Source of the DNA: Clavibacter sepedonicus
GTDB taxonomy: Bacteria; Actinomycetota; Actinomycetes; Actinomycetales; Microbacteriaceae
Reading direction: 5' to 3'
Assembly (NCBI RefSeq): GCF_000069225.1
Contig: NC_010407.1
Span: 1,302,001 to 1,366,000, forward strand
Length of the DNA stretch: 64,000 nt
Below, piece by piece: positions 29,601-38,916 of this stretch; the first letter of the stretch is position 1, and each line of letters opens with the position of its first letter. The notes beneath the pieces were generated by a model. It saw only the letters and a list, made by a program, of their open reading frames with translations, ran no database searches and was not told the DNA's origin. A program made the translations under genes and the position numbers.

Positions 29601-29876
29601 CGGGAACAGCGCGTGCAGCCGCGCGAAGGTCGCCTCGACGGGATACGCACCGAGGTAGACGGTGTGCCGCCACACGCGATTCGCACCGTGGCGCGGAGGG
29701 GGAGGGGGAAGGGTATCCCATGGCAAGGGGTCACCGGGGCGCCAGGCCGAGACCCGGGTCTCGGAGGCATCGGTCCGGGCGGTCACCGCGGGGACCGGCT
29801 GTGGGTTCAGCAGCTCCAGCAGGAGCCAGAAGCGCAGGGTGCGGAGCTGATGGTCCTGGGTGCGTCGTTCGTCCAT
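26651..29876 (-). pseudogene. DNA2/NAM7-like superfamily 1 helicase, frameshifted
   Basis: The two halves of one ~1,070-residue helicase lie in different frames. The N-terminal part (start ATG at 29876) contains Walker A (GVNGPPGTGKTTMLRDL) and motif Ia-like VVASSNNSAVENI. The C-terminal part contains Walker B (LLIDEAGQAAP), motif III (AVGDPLQLPP), ISPFRSV, TAGTIHTAQGREAEVV and motif VI (NVAVSRARRRLFVIGD). The frame must shift near 28532: after DGTEC, continuing in the other frame gives AWGLVAARLGKKENRGTFYS with no stop before 28408, which fits loss of one base. As written, the first half ends in nonsense residues and the second half lacks Walker A, so neither should unwind nucleic acid. Sequencing error is the main alternative. 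Confidence 0.85.
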
Positions 29877-29996
29877 TCGGACATGATCACGGATGGCCGG
29901 GGCCGTCTGGGCGCTGTGCCCCGAATGCGTGTCGCGTGGTATGGGGTCACGCGACTCGGTCGTGCCCGACCGCGTGGGACCCGCGCCCGCCGACCC

Positions 29997-30488
29997 TCAC
30001 CGCACCATCCGCATCGTGACCATCTCCGCCCCCTGGTACATCCGCCGCTCCACGCCGCCATCGCGCGCGAACCCGTTCCTGCGGTAGAACGCCTCCGCGC
30101 GTGGGTTGTCGTCGGCGGCCCAGAGGTAGGCGGGGGAGTCGCCGACGGCCGCGTCGATCAGGGCTTGGCCCGCGCCCGAGCCGTGGGCGGACGCGACCAC
30201 GTTGATCGCGTACAGCTGGAAGGGGCGCGGCGGATCCTCGTCACGGGCCGGTCCCGCGAGGGCGAAGCCGACGATGCGGTCGCCGTCGAGGGCGACGAAG
30301 GGCGGAGCGGCGGCCGAGGAGGCCAGCGTCCCGCGCCACTGCTCGGCGCGCGCCGCGACATCGAGCCCGGCGAGATACTCAGCCGGCAGCAGGTGCGCGT
30401 ACGTCTCCTGCCAGCTGCGGACGTGGACCTCGGCGATCCCCTCGGCGTCGTCGGGCACGGCGTGACGGACGGTGGGGTGCGCGGTCAT
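29997..30488 (-). CDS. GNAT family N-acetyltransferase
   Basis: A 163-residue single-domain GNAT protein. The acetyl-CoA-binding motif A region appears as LYAINVVASAHGSGAGQALI and motif B as NPRAEAFYRRNGF. The N-terminal DAEGIAEVHVRSWQETYAHL is common in members related to ribosomal-protein or small-molecule acetylases. The substrate is unknown. It is on the same strand as the broken helicase, about 120 bases upstream, and is divergent from the ABC operon. Confidence 0.85.
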   Translation of the reverse strand: MTAHPTVRHAVPDDAEGIAEVHVRSWQETYAHLLPAEYLAGLDVAARAEQWRGTLASSAAAPPFVALDGDRIVGFALAGPARDEDPPRPFQLYAINVVASAHGSGAGQALIDAAVGDSPAYLWAADDNPRAEAFYRRNGFARDGGVERRMYQGAEMVTMRMVR

Positions 30489-30702
30489 CCTGCGACCCTA
30501 GGGGGAGCGGGCACCCGACGGCGGAGTCGACGGCGGGGAGGCGTCACGCTGGCGCCGGAACGGCGAGCAGGTGGTCGGCATTCCCCGGATGACGCCCGGT
30601 TGCACCCCGTTACGCCCTGTGTTCCCGGGATCTGCGAAGACCCTGCATGCGTGTTGGAGTCGTGTCACCCCAGCCGCACACAGCACACGCAGGAGCAGAA
30701 CC

Positions 30703-32355
30703 ATGCCTCGTCCTCCCCGCCCCGTGATCGCCCTCACCGCCCTCGTCGCGGCGACCGGTCTGATGGCCGGGTGCTCCGCGGGCGGCGGAGGGGGTCGAGC
30801 GGCCAGCGGCGAACCGAAGGCGGGCGGCACGCTCACCTACCTCGAGCCGCAGACCTGGACGACGCTCTACCCGCCGGCCGCGGGCTTCTACCCGAACGGC
30901 GCGGTGGTCAACAACATCACCGACCGGTTGCTCTGGCAGGATCCGGGGACGCTCGAGCTCGAGCCGTGGATCGCGACGGCGCTGCCCGAGGTGAACGCCG
31001 ACGCGACCGAGTACACGTTCGACATCCGCACCGACGTCACCTACTCCGACGGCACGCCGCTCACCGCGGAGAACGTCGTCGCCAACTTCGACCTCTACGG
31101 GAAGGGCGACGTCGACCGCGCACTCACCGTCAGCGAGGCGATCAACAACTACGACCGCGGTGAGGTCGTCGACGCGGACACCGTCAGGTTCCACTTCACG
31201 GCTCCCTCGCCGGGCTTCGCGCAGGCCACCTCGACCATCAACTCCGGGCTCGTCTCCGATTCGACGCTCGCGAAGGCCGACGACGGCTTCGGACCGGGTC
31301 AGGCGGAGACGGTCATCGGGAGCGGGCCGTTCACGGTGTCCGGGGAGTCGGTGGGCACGCAGATCCAGCTCGCCGCCCGCGAGGACTACGACTGGGCGCC
31401 GCCCGCCGCCGAGCACCAGGGCCGGCCGCTCGTCGACGGGGTGGACCTCATGGTCGCCGCCGAGGACAGCGTGCGCGTCGGCACGGTCGTGGCCGGGCAG
31501 GCCGACGTCGCCCGGCAGATCGAGGCCCCCGACGAGGCGCAGTTCCGCACCGGCGACCTCCAGCTCGTCGCCGCCGCGACCAACGGCGTCGACAACGGTA
31601 TCAACCTCCGCTTCCGCACGCCGCAGCTCGAGGACGTGCGCGTGCGGCAGGCGATCATCGCGGGCGTCGACCGGCCGGCGATCCTCGACACCCTGTTCAG
31701 CGACAGCTACCCGCTTGCGACCGGCGTACTGGCGAAGAGCGCGCTCGGCTACGTCGACACGTCGTCCTACTACGCGCACGACCCCGAGAAGGCCGCCGCG
31801 CTCCTCGACGAGGCCGGGTGGGCCCCCGGACCCGGCGGCATCCGCGAGAAGGACGGGCGGAAGCTGGAGCTCGTGGTGAACGAGGCGCTCCCGCAGCCGC
31901 GCTCCAAGGAGGTCGTGACGCTGATCCAGTCGCAGCTCGCCGAGATCGGCGTGGAGGTGGACCTGTTCTCGGGCGACCAGGCCGCGCAGACGAAGGCCTC
32001 GCAGGACCCGGACGCGCTCCAGGCGTACCACTCGATGGTCGGCCGCGCCGACTACGACGTCCTCAAGTCGCAGTACTTCTCCACGAACCGCAACGTGCTC
32101 CTCAACCGAAACCCCGCGGACGGCAGCATCGCCGACCCCGAGCTGGACGCGCTCCTCACCCGCATCGCGTCGGAGCCGACCACGGAAGCGCGCCAGGCCG
32201 CGTCCGCGGCGGCGCAGCAGCGCATCGCCGACCAGGCCTACGTGCTGCCGCTGTTCGAGGAGCCACAGGTCTACGGACTCCGCGGCGACGTGCAGGGCTT
32301 CGCCACCGAGTCCGTCGGCCGTCCCGTGTTCGCGGGCGTCTGGGTCGACCGCTGA
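30703..32355 (+). CDS. ABC transporter substrate-binding lipoprotein (peptide/opine type)
   Basis: A 550-residue family 5 extracellular solute-binding protein. The lipobox is LMAGC (Cys lipidated, around residue 24), following the hydrophobic stretch VIALTALVAATG. The SBP_bac_5 fold is evident in YTFDIRTDVTYSDGTPLTAENV and later INLRFRTPQLEDVRVRQAI. It belongs to the group I recall as KPN_01854-like, which occurs with an LLM monooxygenase and AhpD-like proteins, as here. The natural substrate is unknown. The ATG at 30703 follows AGGAG at 30691. It leads the operon to 38845. Confidence 0.88.
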   Translation: MPRPPRPVIALTALVAATGLMAGCSAGGGGGRAASGEPKAGGTLTYLEPQTWTTLYPPAAGFYPNGAVVNNITDRLLWQDPGTLELEPWIATALPEVNADATEYTFDIRTDVTYSDGTPLTAENVVANFDLYGKGDVDRALTVSEAINNYDRGEVVDADTVRFHFTAPSPGFAQATSTINSGLVSDSTLAKADDGFGPGQAETVIGSGPFTVSGESVGTQIQLAAREDYDWAPPAAEHQGRPLVDGVDLMVAAEDSVRVGTVVAGQADVARQIEAPDEAQFRTGDLQLVAAATNGVDNGINLRFRTPQLEDVRVRQAIIAGVDRPAILDTLFSDSYPLATGVLAKSALGYVDTSSYYAHDPEKAAALLDEAGWAPGPGGIREKDGRKLELVVNEALPQPRSKEVVTLIQSQLAEIGVEVDLFSGDQAAQTKASQDPDALQAYHSMVGRADYDVLKSQYFSTNRNVLLNRNPADGSIADPELDALLTRIASEPTTEARQAASAAAQQRIADQAYVLPLFEEPQVYGLRGDVQGFATESVGRPVFAGVWVDR

Positions 32356-32392
32356 TGCGGCGCGTCCTTCCCTTGACGAGGAGCGCGGGACC

Positions 32393-33331
32393 GTGATGAG
32401 CTACGCCATCCGGCGCGCCGGCCAGGCCGTCATCGTGCTCGTCCTCGCCTACGTCGTGGCCTACGTGCTGCTCGCGGCGCTCCCCGGCGACGCGGTGCTC
32501 GCCCGCTATGGCAGCCCCGAGCTGGGCCTCTCGCCGGAGCAGCTCGCGGCGATCCGCGAGTCGTACGGGGCCGACCGCCCCCTCATCGTGCGACTCGGCG
32601 ACTCCGCCGCCGCGTTCGCGCAGGGGCAGCTCGGGTACTCGGTGCAGAGCGGCGCGGCCGTATCCACGCTGCTCGCCACCGCGATCCCGTCGACGCTCGT
32701 GCTCGCGGTGCTCGGCCTCGTGGTCGCCGTGGTGCTGGCCGTGCCGATCGCGTTCCTCGCGACGTACGGCGGCGCCCGGTGGATCCGTCGCGTGTTCCGC
32801 GACCTGCCTCCGCTGCTCGTCTCGCTGCCCGTCTTTTGGGTGGGCATCATCCTCATCCAGGTGCTGTCGTTCCGGCTCGGGCTGGTGCCGATCATCGGCG
32901 CCAGCCCCGGGGAGGCGCTGATCCTGCCCGTGCTCACCATCGCCGTCCCGATCACGGCGCCGCTCGCGCAGGTGCTCATCCGCAGCATCGACGACGTCTC
33001 GGCCATGCCGTTCATCGAGGTGGTGCGGGCGCGCGGCGCCGGCACGCCGTGGCTGCTGCTGCACGGCGTTGGCCGGAACGCGCTGCTGCCCACGCTGACG
33101 ATGGCCGGGCTCCTGTTCGGCGAGCTCGTCGGCGGGGCGGTCGTCACCGAGGCCGTGTTCGGCCGCGCGGGCGTCGGCCAGCTCACCGTGCAGGCCGTCG
33201 CGAGCCGCGACAGCCCGGTGCTGCTCGCGGTCGTCGTGCTCTCCACGGTCGCCTACGTCGTGATCAACCTCGCGGTCGACCTGCTCTACCCCGTTCTCGA
33301 CGCGCGCCTGCGCGGAGGAGGTGCGCGATGA
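32393..33331 (+). CDS. ABC transporter permease (DppB/OppB type)
   Basis: A 312-residue inner-membrane permease. An N-terminal helix (AVIVLVLAYVVAYVLLAALP), a long periplasmic loop and five further hydrophobic segments fit the OppB topology. The EAA-type loop is visible as VVRARGAGTPWLLLHGVGRN and the end as AVDLLYPVLDARL. The start is GTG at 32393 (or ATG at 32396) after GAGGAG. The end overlaps the next permease gene by 4 bases. Confidence 0.9.
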   Translation: MMSYAIRRAGQAVIVLVLAYVVAYVLLAALPGDAVLARYGSPELGLSPEQLAAIRESYGADRPLIVRLGDSAAAFAQGQLGYSVQSGAAVSTLLATAIPSTLVLAVLGLVVAVVLAVPIAFLATYGGARWIRRVFRDLPPLLVSLPVFWVGIILIQVLSFRLGLVPIIGASPGEALILPVLTIAVPITAPLAQVLIRSIDDVSAMPFIEVVRARGAGTPWLLLHGVGRNALLPTLTMAGLLFGELVGGAVVTEAVFGRAGVGQLTVQAVASRDSPVLLAVVVLSTVAYVVINLAVDLLYPVLDARLRGGGAR

Positions 33332-34176
33332 GCGCCACGCTCGCCACCATCGACGCGCCCCGCGCGCGTCCCCGCAGCCGCGCCCGGTTCGCCGGCGGCC
33401 TCGTGCTCCCCGTGCTCGTCGTGCTCGTGATGCTGCTGTGGGCGCTCGTCCCCGGGCTCTTCGCGTCCGGCAGCCCGACCGCCTCCGTCGCGCCGTCGCT
33501 GCAGGCGCCGAGCGCCGCGCACTGGTTCGGCACCGACTCCACCGGCCGCGACCTCTACACGCGCGTCGTGTTCGGGGCGTCGCAGTCGGTCGTCGGCGCG
33601 GTCGTCGCGGTTCTCGTGGGTCTCGTCGTCGGCACGCTGCTCGGCGTGGTCGCGGGCACGGTCGGCGGCCTCGTCGACGACGTGCTCATGCGGCTCGTCG
33701 ACGTGCTGCTCGCGATCCCGGGCCTGCTGCTCAGCTTGAGCATCGTGATCCTGCTGGGCTTCGGCACCACGAACGCCGCGATCGCGGTGGGCGTCACATC
33801 CATCGCCGTGTTCGCGCGGCTGTCGCGGGCCGAGGTGGTGCGCGTGCGGATCAGCGAGTACGTCGAGACGGCATACGGATCCGGCGGCACCGTCGTGCAG
33901 GTGCTGCGCCGGCACGTGCTGCCGAACTCGCTCACGCCCGTGATCGCGCTCGCGGCCCTCCAGTTCGGATCCGCGATCCTGCAGATATCCACCCTCGGCT
34001 TCCTCGGCTACGGCGCCCCGCCGCCGACGCCCGAGTGGGGCCTGCTCGTCGCGGAGGGTCGCGACTACGTGGCCACCGCGTGGTGGCTCACGGTGCTCCC
34101 GGGCGCCGTGGTCGTGGCCGTCGTGCTCGCGACGAACCGCATCAGCCAGTCGATCCGCGGAGGGCAGCTCGCATGA
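33328..34176 (+). CDS. ABC transporter permease (DppC/OppC type)
   Basis: A 282-residue permease. A leading membrane helix (LVLPVLVVLVMLLWALVPGL) is followed by the OppC signature HWFGTDSTGRDLYTRVVFGA, several membrane helices, and the EAA loop (YVETAYGSGGTVVQVLRRHV then LPN). It pairs with the DppB-type permease directly upstream. The ATG is in the overlap, preceded by GGAGGAGG. The end overlaps the ATPase gene by 4 bases. Confidence 0.9.
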   Translation: MSATLATIDAPRARPRSRARFAGGLVLPVLVVLVMLLWALVPGLFASGSPTASVAPSLQAPSAAHWFGTDSTGRDLYTRVVFGASQSVVGAVVAVLVGLVVGTLLGVVAGTVGGLVDDVLMRLVDVLLAIPGLLLSLSIVILLGFGTTNAAIAVGVTSIAVFARLSRAEVVRVRISEYVETAYGSGGTVVQVLRRHVLPNSLTPVIALAALQFGSAILQISTLGFLGYGAPPPTPEWGLLVAEGRDYVATAWWLTVLPGAVVVAVVLATNRISQSIRGGQLA

Positions 34177-35870
34177 CCGATCCCCGGCATCCGCTCCTCG
34201 CCGTGCGCGACCTGCAGGTGGACTACCGGACGGCGGCGGGCACCCGCCGCGCGGTCGACGGCGTCTGCTTCGAGGTCGCCGCGGGGCGCGTGACGGCGCT
34301 CGTCGGCGAGTCCGGGTCCGGCAAGTCGTCCGTCGTGCAGGCCGTGGTCGGGCTTCTCGCCCGCAACGGATCCATCGCGGGCGGGGGCATCGCGCTCGGC
34401 GGTACGGAGCTGGTCGGCATCGGGGAGTCGCGGCTGCGCGGCATCCGCGGGCGCCGCATCGGACTCGTGCCGTAGGATCCGGGCAGCTCGCTCGACCCCG
34501 TCGCCACCATCGGCGCGAGCGTCGCCGAGGGGCTGCGGATCCACGGATCCCGCGACCGAGGCCGGAACCGCGCCCGCGTGCTCGACCTCCTCGAGCGCGT
34601 CGGAATCGACGACCCGGAGACGCGCGCCCGGCAGTACCCGCACGAGCTGTCCGGCGGCATGCGCCAGCGCGTGCTCATCGCCGCCGCGATCGCGCTCGAG
34701 CCCGAGCTGATCATCGCCGACGAGCCCACGAGCGCCCTCGACGTGACCGTGCAGCGCCGCGTGCTCGACCTCCTCGACCTGCTCCGCGAGGAGACGGGCG
34801 CGGGACTGCTGATGATCACGCACGACCTGGCGGTGGCCGCCGAGCGCGCCGACGAGGTCGTCGTGATGCAGCGCGGCCGTGTGCAGGAGACGGGACCCGC
34901 CGCGCGCGTGCTCGCGGCGCCGGCGTCCGCCTACGCGCGCGCGCTGCTCGCCGACGCGCCGTCGTTCCGGCAGGTCGTGCAGCGGGCGGCCGCGGTCGTG
35001 GATCCCGCTGCGCCGCCGCTCGTGGAGGTCACCGGCCTCCGCCGCGAGTTCCGGCGCCGCGGCGGATCCCCGCTCGTGGCCGTCGACGACGTCTCCTTCC
35101 GGGTGCCGCGCGGCACGACGCACGCGATCGTGGGGGAGTCCGGCTCCGGCAAGACCACGACCGGGCGCGTCATCGCGGGCTTTGACCGGCCGACGGCGGG
35201 CGAGGTGCGCGTCGGCGGCGTCGACGTGGCCGGCCTCCGCGGTCGGGGGCTCCGCGGGTTCCGGCGCACCGCGCAGCTCGTGCACCAGAACCCGTTCGGG
35301 TCGCTGGATCCGCGGCAGACCGTCGCGGAGATCGTGCGCGAGCCGCTCCTCAACTTCCGCGACGGCGCGGGCGCGGGTGACGCGGCCGCGCGCCGGGACG
35401 CGGTCGCCGAGCACCTGCGGCTCGTCGACCTGGCGCCCGAGACCGCCGACCGTCGACCGCGGGAGCTCTCCGGCGGGCAGCGGCAGCGCGTCGCGATCGC
35501 GCGCGCGCTCATCCTCCGGCCCGAGCTGGTGGTGTTCGACGAGGCCGTCTCGGCGCTCGACGTGACGGTGCAGGCGCAGGTGCTGCGCCTGCTCGCGCGG
35601 CTGCAGTCCGAGCTCGGGCTCACGTACGTGTTCATCTCGCACGACCTCGCGGTCGTGCGGCAGATCGCCGACACGGTCTCCGTGCTCCGGCGCGGCCGAC
35701 AGGTCGAGGGAGGACGGGTGGACGACGTGTTCCACGACCCGCAGCACGAGTACACGCAGGAGCTGATCCGGGCGATACCCGGTCGCGGGATCCGCGGGGC
35801 CGGTGCGCCCGGCACCGGGGGCACCGCCCCCGCCCCCGCCGCGCGCGCCGACGAGGGGGCCCGCGCATGA
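34173..35870 (+). pseudogene. Dual ABC ATPase (DppD-DppF fusion) with nonsense codon in first Q-loop
   Basis: The frame encodes a ~565-residue fusion of two ABC domains. Domain 1 has Walker A GESGSGKSSVVQ, signature LSGGMRQRV and Walker B ADEPTSALD. Domain 2 has GESGSGKTTTG, QNPFGSLDP, LSGGQRQRV and FDEAVSALD. A TAG at 34473-34475 interrupts domain 1 exactly where the Q-loop glutamine belongs: GLVP*DPGSSLDP against the QNPFGSLDP of domain 2. CAG to TAG explains it with one transition. The frame is otherwise open, so only a 100-residue fragment, or a restart product containing domain 2, can be made. The importer is probably inactive unless another ATPase substitutes or the stop is suppressed. 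Confidence 0.9.
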
Positions 35871-36940
35871 GCGGCGCCCGGCTCGGCTTCTTCGGGCGCG
35901 TGCTCGATGCGGGCACGCCCGCCGAGCGCTACGAGGCGGCCTTGGAGCAGATCCAGCACGCCGAGCGGCACGGCTTCGCCTCGGTGTGGCTCGCGCAGCA
36001 CCACTTCGGCGAGGAGGGCGGCGGCCTGCCGTCGCCGTTCGTGTTCCTCGCGGCGGCCGCGGCCCGCACCGCCCGCATCGGGCTCGGCACGGCCGTGCTC
36101 ACGCTGCCGCTCGAGGATCCGCTGCGCGCCGCCGAGGACGCCTCCGTGCTCGACCTCCTGAGCGGCGGCCGCGTGCAGCTCGGGCTCGCGTCCGGCTGCA
36201 CGCCCGCGTCGTTCCCGGCGTTCGGGCGCGACTCCGGCGACCGTCACGCACTGTTCCAAGATCACCTGCAGGTGCTGCTCGACGCGCTCGAGGGCCGCGG
36301 GGTGCGCGGCACGGGGTCGCGCATCTACCCTCCGGCCGACGGGCTCGCGGCGCGCATCTGGCAGGGCACGTTCTCGGTCTCGGGCGGCGCGCGCATCGGA
36401 TCCCGCGGCGACGGCCTCCTGCTCTCCCGCACCCAGCCGCGCCCCGACACCGCGCCCGACGCGCCGCTGCACGAGCTGCAGCTGCCGATCATCGCCGCCT
36501 ACCGGGAGGCGCTGCCCGCCGGCGCGCCCGAGCGGATCCTCGCGTCCCGGACCGCGCTCGTCGTGGATCCGTCCGACCGCGCCGCCGCGCGCGAGCTCGC
36601 CGAGCCCGCCCTCCGCCGCTTCGCCCGCAGCGTCATCGGCGAGCGGGCCGACGCGCTCGCCCTCGACGGGGTGCTCCGCGTGACCGACACGCACCTGGGC
36701 ACGGTCGACGAGGTCGTCGACGGCCTCGCCGCCGACCGCACCCTCGACCCGGCGACCGACGTCTCGTTCCAGGTGCACTCGATCCCGGCCACGCACGCGC
36801 TCACGCTGCGGAGTCTCGAGCTGCTGGGCGCGGAGGTCGCGCCCCGCCTCGGGCTCGCGACCGCCGCCGCAGCCGCCGACGCGCTGCGCGCCGCCCACCT
36901 GCCCGCACCCACTCCGATCCTCGCTGGAGGAGCCGCATGA
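35867..36940 (+). CDS. FMN-dependent luciferase-like monooxygenase (LLM class)
   Basis: A 357-residue bacterial-luciferase-fold protein. Typical features are the N-terminal GFFGRVLD strand, AERHGFASVWLAQHHFGEEG, LGTAVLTLPLEDPLRAAEDA and LDLLSGGRVQLGLASG. The family uses FMNH2/F420-type reduced flavin to oxygenate small substrates. In this conserved operon type (which I recall as the KPN_01858-like group) it accompanies the ABC importer and AhpD-like proteins. The ATG overlaps the ATPase stop by 4 bases and the end overlaps the next gene by 4 bases. Confidence 0.88.
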   Translation: MSGARLGFFGRVLDAGTPAERYEAALEQIQHAERHGFASVWLAQHHFGEEGGGLPSPFVFLAAAAARTARIGLGTAVLTLPLEDPLRAAEDASVLDLLSGGRVQLGLASGCTPASFPAFGRDSGDRHALFQDHLQVLLDALEGRGVRGTGSRIYPPADGLAARIWQGTFSVSGGARIGSRGDGLLLSRTQPRPDTAPDAPLHELQLPIIAAYREALPAGAPERILASRTALVVDPSDRAAARELAEPALRRFARSVIGERADALALDGVLRVTDTHLGTVDEVVDGLAADRTLDPATDVSFQVHSIPATHALTLRSLELLGAEVAPRLGLATAAAAADALRAAHLPAPTPILAGGAA

Positions 36941-37605
36941 CCCACCCCGCCGACGTCATCGACCTCCTGGCCGGCCTCGCCCCCGACCACCCCATGAGCC
37001 GCATCCGCGACCTCCGTCCCGCCGCCCGCGCGAACGCGCAGCGCAGCTTCGAGGCGCTGCTCGAGCCCGCGGTTCCCGGCGCGTTCACGTACGCCGAGCG
37101 GTACGCGGTCGCGGCCTTCGTCGCGCGGCTGCACGGATCCGACCGCGCCGCCGCCTTCTACGCCGACCTCCTCGGCGACGCCGACGCGTCGCTCGTGCCG
37201 GTCGTCGACCGGGCCGCGCGCGACGGCGCGACCGCGGGGCCCACGGGCGCGTACCGGGAACAGGGCCTCGTCGCCGAGAGCGTCGGCACGGATCCGTGGA
37301 CCCCGGACGCCGCCACGCGCGACGCCGTCGGCCCGCGCCTCGCCGCCGCCCTCGCCCACGCGCACCTGCTGGTGATCCGGCCGCGCGAGTCGAGCCCGGA
37401 AGCCCTGCGCGCGCTCGGCGCCGCCGGGTGGACGCCCGACCAGATCGTGAGCCTGTCGCAGCTGATCGCATTTCTCGCGTTCCAGCTGCGCGTCGCGTGG
37501 GGCCTGGCCGTCCTGGCCGCGGACCCCGCCGTCGCGTCGGCCGCCGTGTCCGCGGATCCCGCCCGCACCGCATCCAGCGCCGACCCGGCAGGAGCCGCCG
37601 GATGA
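36937..37605 (+). CDS. CMD/AhpD-like domain protein (Avi_7170-like)
   Basis: A 222-residue protein related to carboxymuconolactone decarboxylase/alkylhydroperoxidase-fold proteins, most like the group I recall as Avi_7170-type. The fold is suggested by TYAERYAVAAFVARLHGSDR and DQIVSLSQLIAFLAFQLRVA. The CxxC of active AhpD enzymes is absent, so peroxidase activity is unlikely for this member. The Ala/Asp-rich tail (about 195-222) is low complexity. It overlaps both neighbours by 4 bases. Confidence 0.8.
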   Translation: MTHPADVIDLLAGLAPDHPMSRIRDLRPAARANAQRSFEALLEPAVPGAFTYAERYAVAAFVARLHGSDRAAAFYADLLGDADASLVPVVDRAARDGATAGPTGAYREQGLVAESVGTDPWTPDAATRDAVGPRLAAALAHAHLLVIRPRESSPEALRALGAAGWTPDQIVSLSQLIAFLAFQLRVAWGLAVLAADPAVASAAVSADPARTASSADPAGAAG

Positions 37606-38234
37606 CCGTCACCGACCCCGTCACCGACCCCGTCGACCTCGCCCGACCCGACGCGTTCACGCAGGAGGGCCTCGGCTGGGTGCCGTGGCTCGCGCCCGTC
37701 GACGAGGCCGACCTCGACGACGCGCAGCGCGCCGCCCTCGTGGAGCCCGCCCGCGCGCGCATGCCGTACTTCCGACTGCTGGCCCGGGACCCCGCCGCGC
37801 TCGAGGCCCGCACGCTCACCGACCTCGACGTCTTCCACAACCCGGACGGCGGGATCGGCCGGGCCGAGCGCGAGCTTGCCGCCGCCGCGACCTCCCGCGT
37901 CAACGGTTGCGTCTTCTGCGCGTCCGTGCACGCGGCCGCCGCCACGCGCTTCTCCGGTCGCGGCGACGACGTGCAGCGCCTCCTCGACCAGGGCAGGGGC
38001 GCGCCGCTCGGCGACGACCGGTGGGACGCCGTCGTCGCCGCCTCGGTGGCGCTCGCCGCGACGCCGCTCGCCTTCGGATCCGCCGACGTCGCCCGCCTCC
38101 GCGCGGCAGGCCTCGACGACGTGGCCGTGGTCGACGTCATCAACGGCGCCGCGTTCTTCAACTGGGCGAACCGGCTGATGTTGTCCCTCGGCGAGCCCGA
38201 GGTGCCCGCATCCCGGCGCGGAGCGGGCACGTGA
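37602..38234 (+). CDS. Alkylhydroperoxidase (AhpD) domain protein (Avi_7169-like)
   Basis: A 210-residue AhpD-fold protein with the active-site motif CVFCASVH (Cys103, Cys106, His110). It could reduce peroxides or act on a peroxidised intermediate made by the LLM monooxygenase of the same operon. It pairs with the preceding CxxC-less CMD protein, the arrangement I recall as the Avi_7169/Avi_7170 pair. Start ATG and stop each overlap the adjacent gene by 4 bases. Confidence 0.85.
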   Translation: MTVTDPVTDPVDLARPDAFTQEGLGWVPWLAPVDEADLDDAQRAALVEPARARMPYFRLLARDPAALEARTLTDLDVFHNPDGGIGRAERELAAAATSRVNGCVFCASVHAAAATRFSGRGDDVQRLLDQGRGAPLGDDRWDAVVAASVALAATPLAFGSADVARLRAAGLDDVAVVDVINGAAFFNWANRLMLSLGEPEVPASRRGAGT

Positions 38235-38845
38235 GCGGTGTCCCCGTACCCGCCGTCCCGTCGCTCCTCGACCACGTCGTCATCGCGGGGCCGGACCTCG
38301 CGGCGCTCGTCGCGGGATTCGCCGACCGCACGGGCATCGTGGCGGAGTCCGGCGGCGTCCACCCCACCGGTACCGCCAACGCGTTCGTCGCGTTCACGGT
38401 CGCCGGCGTGCGCGGCCCCCGGTACCTCGAGCTCATCGGGCCGGACTTCGCCCGCGTCGACCGCGCCCTGCCGACGCGCTTCGGCATCGCGGACGTCGCG
38501 GCGGCCGCCCGGGCGCGCGGCGAGGATCCCGGCCCGGTCGCCGACCTGTCCCGGCGTGCACCCGTCGGCGCGCTCCTCGCGTGCCGGCTCACGCACCCGC
38601 GCGGCGCCCGGCCGGACGTGCCGTTCCTCATCGACTGGGGATCGACGTCGAACCCGGAGACGACCATCGGACCGGCCGTCGAGCTGCTCGCGTTCACGCA
38701 GACCGCGGTGGATCCCGCACCCACGGAGGCCGCGCGCGCCGCGCTCGACCTCCCGCCCGGAGCCCTCGCGGCCCTCGTCGTCGATCTGCGCGACGGCTAC
38801 GCCCTGCGCGTGCGCGCGGCGGACGGGACGCCGGTCGACCGCTGA
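38231..38845 (+). CDS. Glyoxalase/VOC-like domain protein
   Basis: A 204-residue protein with a VOC-like N-terminal strand pattern (LLDHVVIAGPDLAALVAGFA), GTANAFVAFTVAGVRGPRYLE and a central segment LTHPRGARPDVPFLIDWG. This matches the glyoxalase-like domain family commonly found in catabolic operons; the reaction is unknown. The GTG start overlaps the AhpD gene stop by 4 bases, so it is the last gene of the operon. It converges with the protease at 38917. Confidence 0.78.
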   Translation: MSGVPVPAVPSLLDHVVIAGPDLAALVAGFADRTGIVAESGGVHPTGTANAFVAFTVAGVRGPRYLELIGPDFARVDRALPTRFGIADVAAAARARGEDPGPVADLSRRAPVGALLACRLTHPRGARPDVPFLIDWGSTSNPETTIGPAVELLAFTQTAVDPAPTEAARAALDLPPGALAALVVDLRDGYALRVRAADGTPVDR

Positions 38846-38916
38846 CCGCCGCCGTCCGCGGTCAGCGGAGGAGGGGGTGGACCCACGGCCCATCCCCTCC
38901 CGGATGCGCGGCGGAT

